From positions 1,736,001-1,800,000 of the forward strand of contig NZ_CP107020.1 in assembly GCF_025725725.1 (NCBI RefSeq): a stretch of DNA of 64,000 nt, written 5' to 3'. This DNA comes from Brachybacterium huguangmaarense (lineage in GTDB: Bacteria > Actinomycetota > Actinomycetes > Actinomycetales > Dermabacteraceae). The translations under genes were made by a program, and so were the position numbers. Position 1 is the first letter of the stretch, and every line of letters begins with the position of its first letter. Shown in pieces: positions 25,762 through 33,805 of this stretch. The notes below the pieces were generated by a model that saw only the letters and a program-made list of their open reading frames with translations, searched no databases and was not told where the DNA came from.

Positions 25762-26969
25762 TGGCTCGGCGCCCGCACGCTCCCCGGCGCCCCGCCGCGC
25801 CCGGGTCCGGTGCACCCCGGTCCGGCGCGCACACCCGGGCTCCCGGCGCTCCGAGGCCACGCCCTGCCCGCCCCGAGGCCCCCGAGCCCGCCGAGCGGTC
25901 GGCCGATCACGCGACCGACCCGCAGCACGGGCGCGCCGCCGACGGCGCAGCCGGACATGCCGCGGCCGACGGGGCCGGGCGGGCCGCGCACGCCGGCTCC
26001 TCGCACGCCGCCGGAGCGACGCCCGAGCCGGGCTCGGCACGGCGCACGACCACCCGGACCGAGGGGGACGCGGCACGTCGCGCCGCCGCACGCCGGGCTG
26101 CCGCCCGTCCCGCCACGGGGCGCTCGCCGAGCCACGAGGACGCCGGTGCGGGCTCCGTCGCGGTCGGGACGCGGGCCGGGCGTCCCGAGCCCGACGAGGC
26201 CGGCGACCACTCCGAGCGCGGCCGCGGCGCCGTCGTCCATGCCGCCGACCGCTTCCGCGACCTGGTCCGGCCGCGGCCCTGGCGCCGCCGTCGGCGCACC
26301 CTCGCGATCGTCGGGATCGCGATCCTCGCCCTGCTCGTGGCCGCCCTCGTCGCGGTGCTGACCCTGCCGGCCTTCGAGGTCCAGAAGACCTCGGTGAGCG
26401 GCATCAGCTACGTCGACGAGTCGGCGGTCGACGGGGCGGTCGCGAGCGCCCGCGGCACGAGCGAGCTGCTGCTGCCCACGTCCGACCTCGAGGCCGCCGT
26501 CGAGAAGGTCCCCGGCGTCCGGTCCGCGACGGTCGAGCGGCAGTGGCCCGACGGCATGCACGTCACCGTCACCGAGCGCCGTCCGCTCGCGACGGTCACG
26601 GACGCCGCCGGCACCACCGTGATCGTCGACGCCGACGGCAAGGCCCTGCCCGACGCCGCCGGCAAGGGCCATGAGCTCGTCTCCCTCCAGGTCGGGGAGG
26701 GTGCCGTCGACCACAGCGCCGCGACGTCCGCGATGCTCGACGTGCTCGCCTCCCTGCCCGAGGACCTGCGCGGGCGCGTCACGGCGATCACGGCGACGAC
26801 CGCCTCGGACGTCACACTCGCGGTCTCCACGGACGACGGCGACACCAAGACCCTCGTGTGGGGGGATGCGAAGGACGGCGAGCTCAAGGCGAAGGTGACC
26901 GATGCCCTGCTCGATGAGCCCGGCACCGTGATCGACGTCTCCGCGCCGAGCGCACCCGTCACTCGCTGA
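25761..26969 (+). CDS. ftsQ: Cell division protein FtsQ
   Basis: Divisome scaffold with a POTRA domain. The 402-residue product has an unusually long cytoplasmic N-terminus of about 178 residues made largely of Ala, Arg, Pro and Gly, one membrane span at about residues 180-203, then POTRA (about 207-280) and the FtsQ/DivIB beta domain with VERQWPDGMHV and TERRPLA motifs. The ATG shares a base with the murC stop (TGATG). The low-complexity N-terminus may be disordered and its exact start is less certain than the rest. Confidence 0.92.
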   Translation: MARRPHAPRRPAAPGSGAPRSGAHTRAPGAPRPRPARPEAPEPAERSADHATDPQHGRAADGAAGHAAADGAGRAAHAGSSHAAGATPEPGSARRTTTRTEGDAARRAAARRAAARPATGRSPSHEDAGAGSVAVGTRAGRPEPDEAGDHSERGRGAVVHAADRFRDLVRPRPWRRRRRTLAIVGIAILALLVAALVAVLTLPAFEVQKTSVSGISYVDESAVDGAVASARGTSELLLPTSDLEAAVEKVPGVRSATVERQWPDGMHVTVTERRPLATVTDAAGTTVIVDADGKALPDAAGKGHELVSLQVGEGAVDHSAATSAMLDVLASLPEDLRGRVTAITATTASDVTLAVSTDDGDTKTLVWGDAKDGELKAKVTDALLDEPGTVIDVSAPSAPVTR

Positions 26970-27086
26970 TCCCGGCCCACCGCGCTGAGCTGGGGTTTCG
27001 TCCGCTTGGCGGGGTGGGGGCACGGCAGGCGGCGCCTCGCCGTCGCGCCGCGGGCCCCGGACGGGCCGACACGCGCGCCGCGGTGT

Positions 27087-27115
27087 TTGCGCCCGGCAGG
27101 GCCCGCTCATAGCGT
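27087..27115 (+). promoter_or_regulatory. ftsZ promoter
   Basis: TTGCGC (27087-27092) and TAGCGT (27110-27115) are spaced by 17 nt in the 265 bp ftsQ-ftsZ gap. The leader to the ftsZ GTG would be about 113 nt. This gives ftsZ expression separate from the mur genes. Confidence 0.6.
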
Positions 27116-27234
27116 CGAAGAAGGCGAGCAGCACCCCGAAGTCTGAACCTCAAGTCGAGGTCGAGGGTTCGGGACGAGGTGCCGGATCGCCCCCTGACCA
27201 GCAGCAGCGCACCCCCAGAGCTAAGGACGTACCC

Positions 27235-28575
27235 GTGGCCGGATCCCAGAACTACCTCGCCGTCATCAAGGTCGTCGGTGTCGGCGGCGGCGGCGTCAAC
27301 GCCGTCAACCGCATGATCGAGTCCGGCCTCAAGGGCGTCGAGTTCATCGCCATCAACACGGACGCCCAGGCCCTCCTCATGTCGGACGCCGACGTCAAGC
27401 TCGACGTGGGCAAGGAGCTCACCCGCGGTCTCGGCGCGGGCGCCGATCCCGAGGTCGGCCGCAAGGCCGCCGAGGACCACGCGGAGGAGATCGAGGAGGT
27501 CCTGCGCGGGGCCGACATGGTCTTCGTGACCGCCGGCGAGGGCGGTGGCACCGGCACGGGTGGTGCGCCCGTCGTCGCCAAGATCGCCCGCAGCCTCGGC
27601 GCGCTCACCATCGGCGTCGTGACCCGCCCCTTCACCTTCGAGGGCCGTCGCCGCTCGACCCAGGCGGAGTCCGGCATCGCCGCGCTGCAGACCGAGGTCG
27701 ACACCCTCATCGTCATCCCGAACGACCGCCTGCTGTCGATCGCCGACAAGCAGGTGTCGATGCTCGACGCCTTCAAGTCCGCGGACCAGGTGCTGCTCTC
27801 CGGTGTCCAGGGCATCACCGACCTCATCACCACCCCCGGTCTCATCAACCTCGACTTCGCCGACGTCAAGTCCGTCATGCAGGGCGCGGGCTCCGCGCTC
27901 ATGGGCATCGGCTCCTCGCGCGGCGACGACCGTGCGCTGCAGGCGGCCGAGCTGGCCGTCTCGAGCCCCCTGCTCGAGGCGAGCATCGACGGCGCCTACG
28001 GCGTGCTGCTGTCCATCCAGGGCGGCAGCGACCTGGGCCTGTACGAGGTCTCCGAGGCCGCCCGCCTGGTCCAGGAGGCCGCGCACCCCGACGCGAACCT
28101 CATCTTCGGCGCCATCATCGACGACGCCCTGGGCGACGAGGTCCGCGTGACCGTCATCGCCGCGGGCTTCGAGTCCGGCGGCCCCACCCCGCGCAAGGAC
28201 CTCGGCCAGCAGCAGCGTCCCGCCGCCGGCCAGGGCCAGCAGGCCCCGCGCACGGGTCGCACCGAGCCGCGCCCCGCGGTCGTCTCGCGTCCGTCGGAGA
28301 ACATCGGCGCGTCCCGCTCGGGCGGGGCGGGCGCCTTCGCCGGCACCTGGGGTGCGCCGCAGCAGACCTTCACCCCCTCGCGCCCCGTCGTCGAGGAGGA
28401 CCCGCAGGTCGATCCGGCGGACCAGGAGTACGACGCCCCCCGCACCCAGGAGGAGGCCCCGCGCCAGGAGGAGCCCCAGGCTCCCCAGCGTCCGGAGCCC
28501 GTGCGTCCGCCGCGTCTCGAGGCCGAGGGCCCCGACGACGATGACGACCTGGACCTCCCGTCGTTCCTCAAGTGA
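27235..28575 (+). CDS. ftsZ: Cell division GTPase FtsZ
   Basis: Tubulin-like GTPase that forms the Z ring. The 446-residue product has the tubulin signature GGGTGTGG at residues 103-110 within a GTPase core of about 316 residues. A long Gln/Pro/Glu-rich linker ends in the conserved C-terminal peptide [10 protein letters not shown], the docking site for SepF and other partners. The GTG start has AAGGA 7 nt upstream. No ftsA is present, consistent with SepF as membrane tether, encoded two genes downstream. Confidence 0.97.
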   Translation: MAGSQNYLAVIKVVGVGGGGVNAVNRMIESGLKGVEFIAINTDAQALLMSDADVKLDVGKELTRGLGAGADPEVGRKAAEDHAEEIEEVLRGADMVFVTAGEGGGTGTGGAPVVAKIARSLGALTIGVVTRPFTFEGRRRSTQAESGIAALQTEVDTLIVIPNDRLLSIADKQVSMLDAFKSADQVLLSGVQGITDLITTPGLINLDFADVKSVMQGAGSALMGIGSSRGDDRALQAAELAVSSPLLEASIDGAYGVLLSIQGGSDLGLYEVSEAARLVQEAAHPDANLIFGAIIDDALGDEVRVTVIAAGFESGGPTPRKDLGQQQRPAAGQGQQAPRTGRTEPRPAVVSRPSENIGASRSGGAGAFAGTWGAPQQTFTPSRPVVEEDPQVDPADQEYDAPRTQEEAPRQEEPQAPQRPEPVRPPRLEAEGPDDDDDLDLPSFLK

Positions 28576-28588
28576 GACCACGCCGTCC

Positions 28589-29335
28589 ATGAGCGGAACC
28601 GACCTGCCGGCACGGGCCTCGCGACTTCGCGGGGCCCGTGCCCTGTTCACGACGCGCGACGGCGGCGTCTCCGGTGCGCCGTACGCGTCGCTCAACCTCG
28701 CCCGGCACGTGGGCGACGACGAGGGCGCCGTCGCGGCCAACCGTGAGCGGCTGCGCGCCGCGATCGGCGTCGACGTCGTCTACGTCGACCAGGTCCACTC
28801 GGCGGATGTCGCGGTCGTCGGCGAGGGCGACGAGCCGGACGGCGGTTCGGTGCGCACCGCCGACGCCCTTGTGACCCGGCGCGGCGACATCGCGCTCGCG
28901 ATCATGGTGGCCGACTGCCTCCCCGTCCTGCTCGTCGACGCGGAGGCGGGCGTCGTCGGCGCCGCCCATGCGGGACGCGCGGGGCTGCTCGGCGGCGTCC
29001 TCGAGAACACGGTCGCCGCGATGCAGGCGCTCGGCGCCGACGTCGAGCGGGTGCGGGCCGAGATCGGGCCGAGCGTGTGCGGATCGTGCTACGAGGTGCC
29101 CGCCGCGATGCGCGCCGACGCCGAGCGCACGCTGCCGGGCATCGGGGCGACGACGCGCCGCGGCACCCCCTCGCTCGATCTGCGCGCCGGGGCGGTGCTC
29201 GCCCTGACCGGCGCGGGCCTGCGGGCCGGGCACGTGCTGTCCGACGCGCCCTGCACGGTCGAGGACGAGCGCTTCTACTCCTATCGCCGCGAGCAGCGGA
29301 CGGGACGGCTCGCCGGTGTGATCCGGCGCGCGTGA
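28589..29335 (+). CDS. pgeF: PgeF/YfiH-family purine nucleoside phosphorylase (laccase-domain fold)
   Basis: Polyphenol-oxidase-fold protein of the YfiH/PgeF/LACC1 family, which acts on purine nucleosides and edits peptidoglycan precursors in some bacteria. The 248-residue product has the zinc-site motifs: VDQVHS (about residue 70), ADCLPV (about 110) and GAAHAGRAG (about 126), plus CGSCYEV. The ATG is 13 nt after the ftsZ stop, with no clear ribosome binding site, so coupling to ftsZ translation is likely. A strong terminator-like hairpin covers codons 7-18. Confidence 0.9.
   Translation: MSGTDLPARASRLRGARALFTTRDGGVSGAPYASLNLARHVGDDEGAVAANRERLRAAIGVDVVYVDQVHSADVAVVGEGDEPDGGSVRTADALVTRRGDIALAIMVADCLPVLLVDAEAGVVGAAHAGRAGLLGGVLENTVAAMQALGADVERVRAEIGPSVCGSCYEVPAAMRADAERTLPGIGATTRRGTPSLDLRAGAVLALTGAGLRAGHVLSDAPCTVEDERFYSYRREQRTGRLAGVIRRA
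28609..28642 (+). terminator. Terminator-like hairpin inside the start of pgeF
   Basis: A 15 bp stem (28609-28623 with 28628-28642, one T-G wobble) closed by an ACTT loop, 33 nt after the ftsZ stop and within the first 18 codons of pgeF. It has the same architecture as the cspA terminator. It may end most ftsZ transcripts unless translation of pgeF opens it; that mechanism is inference. Confidence 0.6.
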
Positions 29336-29460
29336 TCCGACACGCCCGCCGTTCGCGCCGTGTCATTGCAAGCACGGGGCGGCGGCCTCGGGTACGTTCG
29401 ACCCGTGGCCTCCGCGCGCTCCCCGCGCTTCCCCGGGGCCGACCGAACGTTCGATGAAGC

Positions 29461-29480
29461 GCCCGAGCATCCGCTCGGGC
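29461..29480 (+). promoter_or_regulatory. Hairpin in the sepF leader
   Basis: GCCCGAG-N6-CTCGGGC, a perfect 7 bp stem 10 nt upstream of the GGGAG ribosome binding site of sepF. Too short for a confident terminator; it may shape the leader. Confidence 0.4.
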
Positions 29481-29503
29481 CGACCCAACCGGGAGATCAG
29501 ACC

Positions 29504-29986
29504 ATGGGTGCATGGCACAACGCGATGGTGGCGCTCGGCCTCGCCAACGAGGTCGACGACGAGTACTACGAGGACGAGGCGGACCGTCGTGAGACCGCGG
29601 CGGCTCCCGCCCGGCGCACCGAGGCCGCCGAGAATCATGAACGGGAGGCCCAGGTGACCCCGATCCGCCAGCGACCGAGCGTCGTTCCCGCTGCCGCGGG
29701 CGTCGAGGAGTCCATGCACCGGATCACGACGATCCACCCGCGCGCGTACAACGACGCCAAGGCGATCGGCGAGTCCTTCCGCGAGGGCGTGCCGGTCATC
29801 GTGAACCTGTCGGACATGCAGGACGGCGACGCCAAGCGCATGGTCGACTTCTGCGCCGGGCTCATCTTCGGCCTGCGCGGCGACATCGAGCGCATCACCT
29901 CCAAGGTCTTCCTGCTCAGCCCCGAGTTCGTCGAGGTGGACGGCGACAGCTCCGCCGACGAGGGCAGCTTCTACAACCAGAGCTGA
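29504..29986 (+). CDS. sepF: Cell division protein SepF
   Basis: Membrane tether and organiser of FtsZ filaments in Actinobacteria, which lack FtsA. The 160-residue product has an N-terminal amphipathic membrane-binding helix ([13 protein letters not shown]), an acidic linker with two tyrosines and the compact SepF core domain at about residues 68-148. The ATG at 29504 has GGGAG 8 nt upstream; the open frame before it is non-coding. Followed within 14 nt by yggT. Confidence 0.95.
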   Translation: MGAWHNAMVALGLANEVDDEYYEDEADRRETAAAPARRTEAAENHEREAQVTPIRQRPSVVPAAAGVEESMHRITTIHPRAYNDAKAIGESFREGVPVIVNLSDMQDGDAKRMVDFCAGLIFGLRGDIERITSKVFLLSPEFVEVDGDSSADEGSFYNQS

Positions 29987-29999
29987 GGCCGGTTCGCTC

Positions 30000-30290
30000 G
30001 TGCAGATCGTCTTCGGGGTCCTGTACCTCGTCCTCTGGCTGTATCTGTTGGTGCTGCTCGCGCGCCTCGTCATCGACTGGATCCAGAGCTTCGCGCGCTC
30101 CTACCGTCCGCGCGGCCTCGTGCTCCTGCTGTTCGAGGTCGTCTACACCCTGACCGATCCCCCCGTGCGCACCCTGCGACGCCTGATCCCGCCCCTGCGG
30201 CTGGGCGGCATGATGCTCGATCTGAGCATGTTCATCCTGCTGATCGTCGGCTGGATCGTGCTCGGCGTGCTCGCCCGCCTCGCGTTCTGA
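30000..30290 (+). CDS. YggT-family membrane protein
   Basis: A 96-residue YggT-family protein with two hydrophobic spans, at about residues 3-25 and 74-94, and a central loop containing DPPVRTLRRLIPPLR, the family signature. Function is not established; in Gram-positive bacteria it is nearly always found between sepF and divIVA and is thought to assist septum or envelope assembly. GTG start, 13 nt after the sepF stop. Confidence 0.88.
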   Translation: MQIVFGVLYLVLWLYLLVLLARLVIDWIQSFARSYRPRGLVLLLFEVVYTLTDPPVRTLRRLIPPLRLGGMMLDLSMFILLIVGWIVLGVLARLAF

Positions 30291-30399
30291 ACGGCCCTCC
30301 GAGGAGCCGCTCGCAGGGAGCGCATCGAGCCCCCGCGGCCTGAGAGAAACCTCCCGGCTCCGCCCCTCGACATGTGCGGGACTTATCGGAGGATTCGGC

Positions 30400-30405
30400 T
30401 ACCCT
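30400..30405 (+). promoter_or_regulatory. -10 box of divIVA
   Basis: TACCCT in the 169 bp yggT-divIVA gap, giving a leader of about 50 nt. The -35 region is weak. Confidence 0.4.
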
Positions 30406-30459
30406 GGTCCTGCTGAACCGGAGTCGCACGACTCCACCACCCAGACGAGAAGGTGACCC

Positions 30460-31128
30460 ATGGCACTCATGCCCGAGGATCTGCAGAACAAGCGGTTCAC
30501 TCCGGTGCGGTTCTCCGAAGGCTATGACATGGACGAGGTGGACAACTACCTCGACAACGACGTCATGCCGCGCCTCCAGGAGCTCATCGACGAGAACGCC
30601 CGCCTGACCCAGGAGCTCGAGGCGGCCCGCAACCGCATCGCCGAGCTCGAGTCGGGCGAGAGCGCCCCCGCAGCCGTCTCCGAGGAGACCGAGGAGACCA
30701 CGGGCGAGGAGGCCCCCGAGGCCGCCGTCGAGAGCGAGCCGGTCGAGGTCGAGGAGACCGAGGTCGTCGAGGCCGTCGAGGCTCCCGCCCCGGCCGTCGA
30801 GTCGTCGGTTCCGGCCGATGCCGCCGGCATCATCGCCCTGGCCAACCGGCTGCACGACGAGCACGTGCGCAACGGCGAGGAGGAGCGCGACCGCCTCATC
30901 ACCGAGGCCAACGCCGAGTCCCGCCGCATCATCGGCGAGGCCGAGGAGAAGTCCCGCTCGACCCTCGAGGCCCTCGAGACCCAGAAGGCCGATCTCGAGA
31001 AGTCGATCGACGGTCTGCGGACCTTCGAGCGCGACTACCGCAACCGGCTGCGCAACTACCTCGAGAACCAGCTGCGCGAGCTCGACACGAGCGACACCCA
31101 GGACCAGCAGGCGACCTTCGGCCTGTGA
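30460..31128 (+). CDS. divIVA: DivIVA/Wag31 polar growth and division scaffold
   Basis: Coiled-coil protein that binds negatively curved membrane and organises growth and septation. The 222-residue product has the N-terminal membrane-binding DivIVA domain (MPEDLQNKRFTPVRF ... GYDMDEVDNYLD), a first coiled coil to about residue 68, an unusually Glu/Ala-rich linker (about 69-122) and a second coiled coil (about 125-212). The stop overlaps the lspA GTG, so lspA translation is probably coupled. Confidence 0.95.
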   Translation: MALMPEDLQNKRFTPVRFSEGYDMDEVDNYLDNDVMPRLQELIDENARLTQELEAARNRIAELESGESAPAAVSEETEETTGEEAPEAAVESEPVEVEETEVVEAVEAPAPAVESSVPADAAGIIALANRLHDEHVRNGEEERDRLITEANAESRRIIGEAEEKSRSTLEALETQKADLEKSIDGLRTFERDYRNRLRNYLENQLRELDTSDTQDQQATFGL

Positions 31129-31904
31129 GCCCGACTCCCTCTGCAGCAGCGAACGCCGGACGCGACGCGTCCGGCGTTCGCCGTGTCGAGCGCACCGGTC
31201 TGTCCCGCACGGTCGCGATCGTCGTCGCCGTCGTCCTCGCCGCGGTCATCGTCGTGCTCGACCAGCTCTCCAAGCACTGGGCCGAGACCTCGCTCGCGGT
31301 GCTCGAGCCGCGGGCCGTCGTCGGCGAGCTGCTCCAGTTCCGCCTGCTCTACAACTCCGGTGCCGCCTGGGGCATGGGATCGGGCATCACGCCCGTCGTG
31401 ACCCTCGTGCAGATCGCCATCTGCATCGGCGCTCTCGTCTACGTCGTGCGCTCGGTGCGCTCGGTGCCGTGGGCGCTCGCGCTCGGCTGCATCGTCGGCG
31501 GCGCCCTCGGCAACATCCACGACCGGATCCTGCGCGCCCCCAGCCCGTTCCACGGCGAGGTCGTCGACTTCATCGAGCTCCCGCACTGGCCCGTGTTCAA
31601 CGTCGCCGACATGGCTGTCGTGGTCGGGGCCGTGCTGATCGTCCTGCTGGGCGTGCTCGGGGTCGCGTCCGACCCGGCCGCCCGTGACCAGACGGCCGAC
31701 GCTGCGGAGACGTCGGCTGCGGAGACGGCTGCCGCCGACACCTCTGCCGTCGAGGCGTCCGCTGCCGCGGACGGAGCCGGTGAGGACGCGAGCGGATCAG
31801 ACGCCGCGGCGGACACCGCGGCCCCGACCGGGCGCGAAGCGGCAGACGACCAGGACGCCATGGGAGACCACGGCGTCGGGAGCGCCTCGGAGCGACGTCC
31901 GTGA
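31125..31904 (+). CDS. lspA: Lipoprotein signal peptidase LspA
   Basis: Aspartic membrane protease that removes signal peptides from prolipoproteins. The 259-residue product has four membrane spans and the catalytic pair Asp133 (GNIHDR) and Asp162 (FNVADM). A C-terminal tail of about 75 residues rich in Ala, Asp, Glu and Thr follows the last span; most LspA proteins end much sooner. The GTG start overlaps the divIVA stop and its own stop overlaps the rluD-type gene. Confidence 0.94.
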   Translation: MSPTPSAAANAGRDASGVRRVERTGLSRTVAIVVAVVLAAVIVVLDQLSKHWAETSLAVLEPRAVVGELLQFRLLYNSGAAWGMGSGITPVVTLVQIAICIGALVYVVRSVRSVPWALALGCIVGGALGNIHDRILRAPSPFHGEVVDFIELPHWPVFNVADMAVVVGAVLIVLLGVLGVASDPAARDQTADAAETSAAETAAADTSAVEASAAADGAGEDASGSDAAADTAAPTGREAADDQDAMGDHGVGSASERRP

Positions 31905-32827
31905 ACGACATGCGCACGGTCCCGGTGCCCGACGGGCTCGCGGGGGAGCGGGTCGACGTCGGCATCGCGCGCCTCTTCGGGCTCTCGCGGACGCGCGCCG
32001 CGGACCTCGTCATGAACGGCGCCGTCGACCTCGACGGGCAGATGCCGGCACGCTCGACGCGCCTCGAGCCCGGCATGATGCTGACCGTCGAGATCCCGTC
32101 CGAGCGGCCCGCCGTCGAGGTGCGGCCCCTGATCGCGCCGGGCATGCGGCTGGTCCACGAGGACGACGACATCATCGTGGTCGACAAGCCCGTGGGCGTC
32201 GCGGCCCATCCGAGCGCCGGCTGGGACGGCCCGACCGTGCTGGGGCACCTGGCCGCGGCGGGCGTGCGCATCACGGCCGGCGGGCCGCCCGAGCGCCGCG
32301 GCATCGTCTCGCGCCTCGACGTCGGCACGAGCGGCCTCATGGTCGTCGTGAAGTCCGAGCGCGCGTACCCCGTGCTCAAGGAGGCGTTCAGCTCCCGCCG
32401 CGTCGACAAGGTCTACCACGCCCTGGCCCAGGGCCATCTCGACCCGCGGGCCGGCACGATCGACGCCGCGATCGGCCGCTCGCCCCACCACGACTACAAG
32501 TACGCCGTCATGAGCACCGGCAAGCACGCCGTCACGCACTACGAGGCGCTCGAGGAGCTGCCGGGCGCCGACCTGTTGCGCGTCAAGCTCGAGACCGGGC
32601 GCACCCATCAGATCCGGGTGCACCTCGCGGCCATGCGTCATCCGCTCGTGGGCGATCCGCTGTACGGGGCCGATCCGACGTTCGCGGCCCGGCTCGGCCT
32701 CGTGCGCCAATGGCTGCACGCGATGGAGCTCTCCTTCGTGCACCCGGTGCGCGGAAGCCGGGTCACGTTCACCTCGCAGTACCCGGACGACCTCCAGCAC
32801 GCCCTCGACGTGCTCCGCGAGAGCTGA
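31901..32827 (+). CDS. rluD: RluA/RluD-family 23S rRNA pseudouridine synthase
   Basis: A 308-residue enzyme with an N-terminal S4 RNA-binding domain (about residues 11-75) and a catalytic domain with the family motif SRLDVGTSG, whose aspartate (Asp140) is the nucleophile. In this position after lspA, homologues are usually annotated RluD. The exact modified uridines cannot be told from sequence. GTG at 31901 overlaps the lspA stop; an ATG at 31910 is an alternative start. Confidence 0.88.
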   Translation: MNDMRTVPVPDGLAGERVDVGIARLFGLSRTRAADLVMNGAVDLDGQMPARSTRLEPGMMLTVEIPSERPAVEVRPLIAPGMRLVHEDDDIIVVDKPVGVAAHPSAGWDGPTVLGHLAAAGVRITAGGPPERRGIVSRLDVGTSGLMVVVKSERAYPVLKEAFSSRRVDKVYHALAQGHLDPRAGTIDAAIGRSPHHDYKYAVMSTGKHAVTHYEALEELPGADLLRVKLETGRTHQIRVHLAAMRHPLVGDPLYGADPTFAARLGLVRQWLHAMELSFVHPVRGSRVTFTSQYPDDLQHALDVLRES

Positions 32828-32841
32828 TCCGGACGACGCGA

Positions 32842-32847
32842 TAGCGT
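32842..32847 (+). promoter_or_regulatory. -10 box of the gene at 32854 (leaderless)
   Basis: TAGCGT ends 6 nt before the ATG, with no ribosome binding site, implying a leaderless mRNA. Confidence 0.55.
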
Positions 32848-32853
32848 CGGGGC

Positions 32854-33591
32854 ATGACCGACGAGCCCGACCGTCCTCTTCCCGCGCACGGGGCGCTGGA
32901 TCGTCCCGACTTCCCGTTCTCACGGGTCGCGAGCCTGCTGGGCCTCGACCCCGCCGGTGCGGAGGTCGCCCTGCGGGACGCCGAGCGCTCGCGCGAGGCC
33001 GTCCGCGACGCCAGCCGCGCCTACCTGGCCGCCGACGACGACCGACGGGCGGGGCGCACCCCGTCGAGCCCGATCGCGGCCCACCCCGACTTCCCGACCG
33101 GGGTCGGGATGAGCCTCATCGGCGCCGGCGTGCTGTGGGGCGAGACCGCCTACGTGCCCGCGATCGCGCTGCGTGCGGCCAAGGACCGCTTCCTCGACGG
33201 CGACGACGAGCTCGCCGCGAGCTTCGTCGCCCTCGTCCAGCAGACCGCGCTGCCGGGACGCGACGACGCCGAGGCCTGGGGCGCCGAGTCCCTCCTCGTC
33301 TCGCTCCTGCAGCGCTCGGGCAGCGCGTCCGACGCCGACGCCCTGGCCCGCGACCTGGCCGCCCACGCCGTGCCGATCGACCTGTGGCGGGACGACGACC
33401 CGGTCCTGCCCGACGACTCCCTCGCCTGGCACGGCGGCGCGCTCGTCGAGGGCATGGGGCCGCGACGCGACGAGCGCTCGCTGAGCGTCGAGGGCGTCGA
33501 GGACTACCTGCAGCGCCTCATGACCGAGATGCTCCGCGACGCGGAGGCCGAGGACGACGGGGGCGGACCGGGGGAGGCCGCCGGGTCATGA
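32854..33591 (+). CDS. Hypothetical protein between rluD and dnaE
   Basis: A 245-residue, soluble, Asp/Ala-rich protein that I do not recognise. It has no signal peptide or membrane span. The first 30 residues are Pro-rich, a Gly-containing hydrophobic segment (GVGMSLIGAGVLWGE) lies in the middle, and the last 20 residues are acidic and Gly-rich. The ATG is fixed by a -10 box 6 nt upstream. Codon bias matches the neighbours, so it is a genuine gene. Confidence 0.7.
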   Translation: MTDEPDRPLPAHGALDRPDFPFSRVASLLGLDPAGAEVALRDAERSREAVRDASRAYLAADDDRRAGRTPSSPIAAHPDFPTGVGMSLIGAGVLWGETAYVPAIALRAAKDRFLDGDDELAASFVALVQQTALPGRDDAEAWGAESLLVSLLQRSGSASDADALARDLAAHAVPIDLWRDDDPVLPDDSLAWHGGALVEGMGPRRDERSLSVEGVEDYLQRLMTEMLRDAEAEDDGGGPGEAAGS

Positions 33592-33614
33592 CGTCACGGG
33601 TGGTGTAGATCCCA

Positions 33615-33632
33615 CCGCCTGACGCCAGGCGG
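33615..33632 (+). terminator. Short hairpin after the hypothetical gene
   Basis: A 7 bp stem (33615-33621 with 33626-33632) with an ACGC loop, 23 nt after the stop codon in the 214 bp gap before dnaE. Weak by length; nothing else is seen in the gap except the dnaE -10 box. Confidence 0.35.
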
Positions 33633-33793
33633 CTCCCTGGTCGAGGTGCAGCTCGCCGCTCTCAGCGCCCGCCATCCCGATCGCGCGCGCCGCCACGAGA
33701 CGCGACGGCGCATCCCTTCGGATCGGGCCGGCCCCGTGATCCTCGCGACGCCGTCGCCGGCTCCTGAGCGCCCCGTTCGTCGGGCCCCGTCGC

Positions 33794-33799
33794 TACCCT
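33794..33799 (+). promoter_or_regulatory. -10 box of dnaE (leaderless)
   Basis: TACCCT ends 6 nt before the ATG at 33806. No Shine-Dalgarno sequence is present. Confidence 0.55.
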
Positions 33800-33805
33800 T
33801 GATCC

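Noticed and set aside
29366-29398. TTGCAA/TACGTT promoter before sepF
   Set aside because: Spacer is 21 nt, too long for a normal promoter; sepF may be read from ftsZ/pgeF transcripts or from an unrecognised promoter.
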